The position numbers and the translations under genes were made by a program. Below, piece by piece: positions 63,094-64,000 of a stretch of DNA of 64,000 bases. This DNA comes from Flavimaricola sp. (GTDB lineage Bacteria > Pseudomonadota > Alphaproteobacteria > Rhodobacterales > Rhodobacteraceae). Each line of letters opens with the position of its first letter. The stretch's first letter is position 1. Under the pieces are notes generated by a model. The model was not told the DNA's origin and searched no databases. It saw only the letters and a list, made by a program, of their open reading frames with translations. The stretch spans positions 1 to 64,000 of the forward strand of contig JAQWWH010000087.1 in assembly GCA_029255105.1 (NCBI GenBank), given 5' to 3'.

Positions 63094-64000
63094 GTGGCGA
63101 ATTCGAAAAAGTCCGCGGCATCGACCGAAGCAGACCCCAAACCCGCGGACGACATCCACGACGCGGTGGTCGTTGCGGGTGATACGGTCGACCCAGAGGG
63201 CCAGGGCCAGGAGACGGAAGCGTCGGATTCGGGCGAGCTGGAATCCCAAGCGGACGTTCGCGACGACGTGGTCAACGACATTGATGATACCTCGCCGGAG
63301 TATGCAGAGGATGAGGTAGAAACCGCTTTGTCCGACCCTCAGGAAGAGGGTGCCGATTCCGAGAACATGGTTACCGACCCGGCCGCCAATGAGCCCACGG
63401 CCGAGGACCTTTCGGTTCAAGAGCCGCCCCCCGAATTCGTGGCCAAGGCAGAGCCGGCCCCTCAGGTGACGGTTCAGAAAGTGGGGCTTTTGCCCCTTGT
63501 CCTTGGTGGGGTCATTGCGGGCGGTCTGGGTTTTGGTGCCGCCTACCTGACGTTCGGACAACAGGGGCAGGACCCGACAACCGAATTGTCGGCTAGGCTA
63601 TCGGCGCTTGAGGCGCAGGTTTCCGACCTTCCTACAGACGTTCCTGACATCACCCCGGTCGAGGCCGCTGTGGCAGCGACCCGGGACGACCTGTCCACCC
63701 AGATTGCTGAAATCTCGACATCGGTTGACGCCCGGATTGCTGCTTTTGACGAACGGTTGACCGGGATCGAACGGGCGCCTTCCGTTGATGGAACGCTTGC
63801 CGAAAGTGCAATCGCATCATGGGAGCAGGAGCTTGACGTCCTGCGCGCCGAGATTGCGGCGCAGCAAGGGCGGATGCAGGACATCGCCACCTCGGCCCAG
63901 TCGGAGCTGGACGCAACTCGTGCCGCGGCAGAGGCCGTGGAACAGAACGCCGCCGAGGCTGCACAGCAGGCTGTGGCAAGGGCCGCGCTTGCACGGGTTC
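63094..64000 (+). CDS. Mic60/mitofilin-like inner membrane protein (N-terminal part, right-edge partial)
   Basis: The frame begins at GTG 63094, preceded by AAGGGGGCCAAG, and is still open at the window edge, giving 302 codons. Residues 1-129 are strongly acidic and probably disordered, residues about 130-154 form one membrane helix (LLPLVLGGVIAGGLGFGAAYL), and the rest so far is alanine- and glutamate-rich coiled coil. This layout and the position after hemD match alphaproteobacterial Mic60 homologues, which shape intracytoplasmic membranes. The conserved mitofilin C-terminus lies outside the window. Confidence 0.8.
   Translation, partial: MANSKKSAASTEADPKPADDIHDAVVVAGDTVDPEGQGQETEASDSGELESQADVRDDVVNDIDDTSPEYAEDEVETALSDPQEEGADSENMVTDPAANEPTAEDLSVQEPPPEFVAKAEPAPQVTVQKVGLLPLVLGGVIAGGLGFGAAYLTFGQQGQDPTTELSARLSALEAQVSDLPTDVPDITPVEAAVAATRDDLSTQIAEISTSVDARIAAFDERLTGIERAPSVDGTLAESAIASWEQELDVLRAEIAAQQGRMQDIATSAQSELDATRAAAEAVEQNAAEAAQQAVARAALARV

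Noticed and set aside
1-64000. CRISPR arrays, prophage or complete insertion sequences
   Set aside because: No regularly spaced direct repeats, phage structural genes, integrases or transposase genes were seen anywhere in the window.

Overview
The window is a compact, GC-rich, almost fully coding stretch of an alphaproteobacterial main chromosome. Gene content and order point to Rhodobacterales (the Rhodobacter/Roseobacter group): a RegB-SenC-RegA redox regulatory locus linked to ahcY, hslV/hslU split by a membrane protein gene, the addAB-TsaE-AmgK/MurU-like chain, a Mic60-like gene after hemD, and a rho-mnmE-mnmG-rsmG-parA-parB block next to a DnaA-box region. I see no rRNA, tRNA, CRISPR array, prophage or complete insertion sequence.

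Layout. 1-468: tail of a gene entering from the left. 515-8445: two tandem ABC exporters, a CCA-adding enzyme, two Nudix hydrolases, Hsp33 and a membrane protein. 8591-15709: argG, an acetyltransferase, an AT-rich gap with inverted repeats, a sulfotransferase/class IV aminotransferase pair, a ribokinase and malic enzyme. 15836-22814: mutS, hrcA-grpE, rph-rdgB-hemW. 22819-30180 (minus strand): hemJ, rho, mnmE, mnmG, rsmG, parA, parB, with two near-perfect parS sites inside rsmG and at the mnmG start. 30181-30596: probable replication origin. 30597-33298 (plus strand): maf-aroE-coaE-dnaQ. Genes on both sides of the origin read away from it.

33295-41450: secB, fxsA, a Tim44-like gene, mltA, an Smr-domain gene, an MFS transporter, hslU, a membrane protein, hslV and trxA. 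41509-49927: a chain of overlapping minus-strand genes (tsaE, an AmgK-like kinase, a MurU-like nucleotidyltransferase, addB, addA) joining cell-wall recycling to recombinational repair. 49986-54354: a PAS-only protein, regB, senC and regA; an exact CtrA-type motif lies in front of the PAS gene. 54351-58126: an acetyltransferase, an HD hydrolase, a family 8 glycosyltransferase and ahcY. 58467-64000: DUF2853, a candidate small RNA, DUF1761, EVE and YCII proteins, gpsA, tsaD, hemD and the N-terminal part of a Mic60/mitofilin-like protein that runs off the right edge.

Most of the window is core housekeeping DNA. The parts that go beyond routine annotation are the origin/parS region, the candidate small RNA at about 58919-59011, the CtrA-type site before the PAS gene, the two very short ORFs, the inverted-repeat cluster at 10356-10605, and the regBA locus in which hvrA is absent between regA and ahcY.
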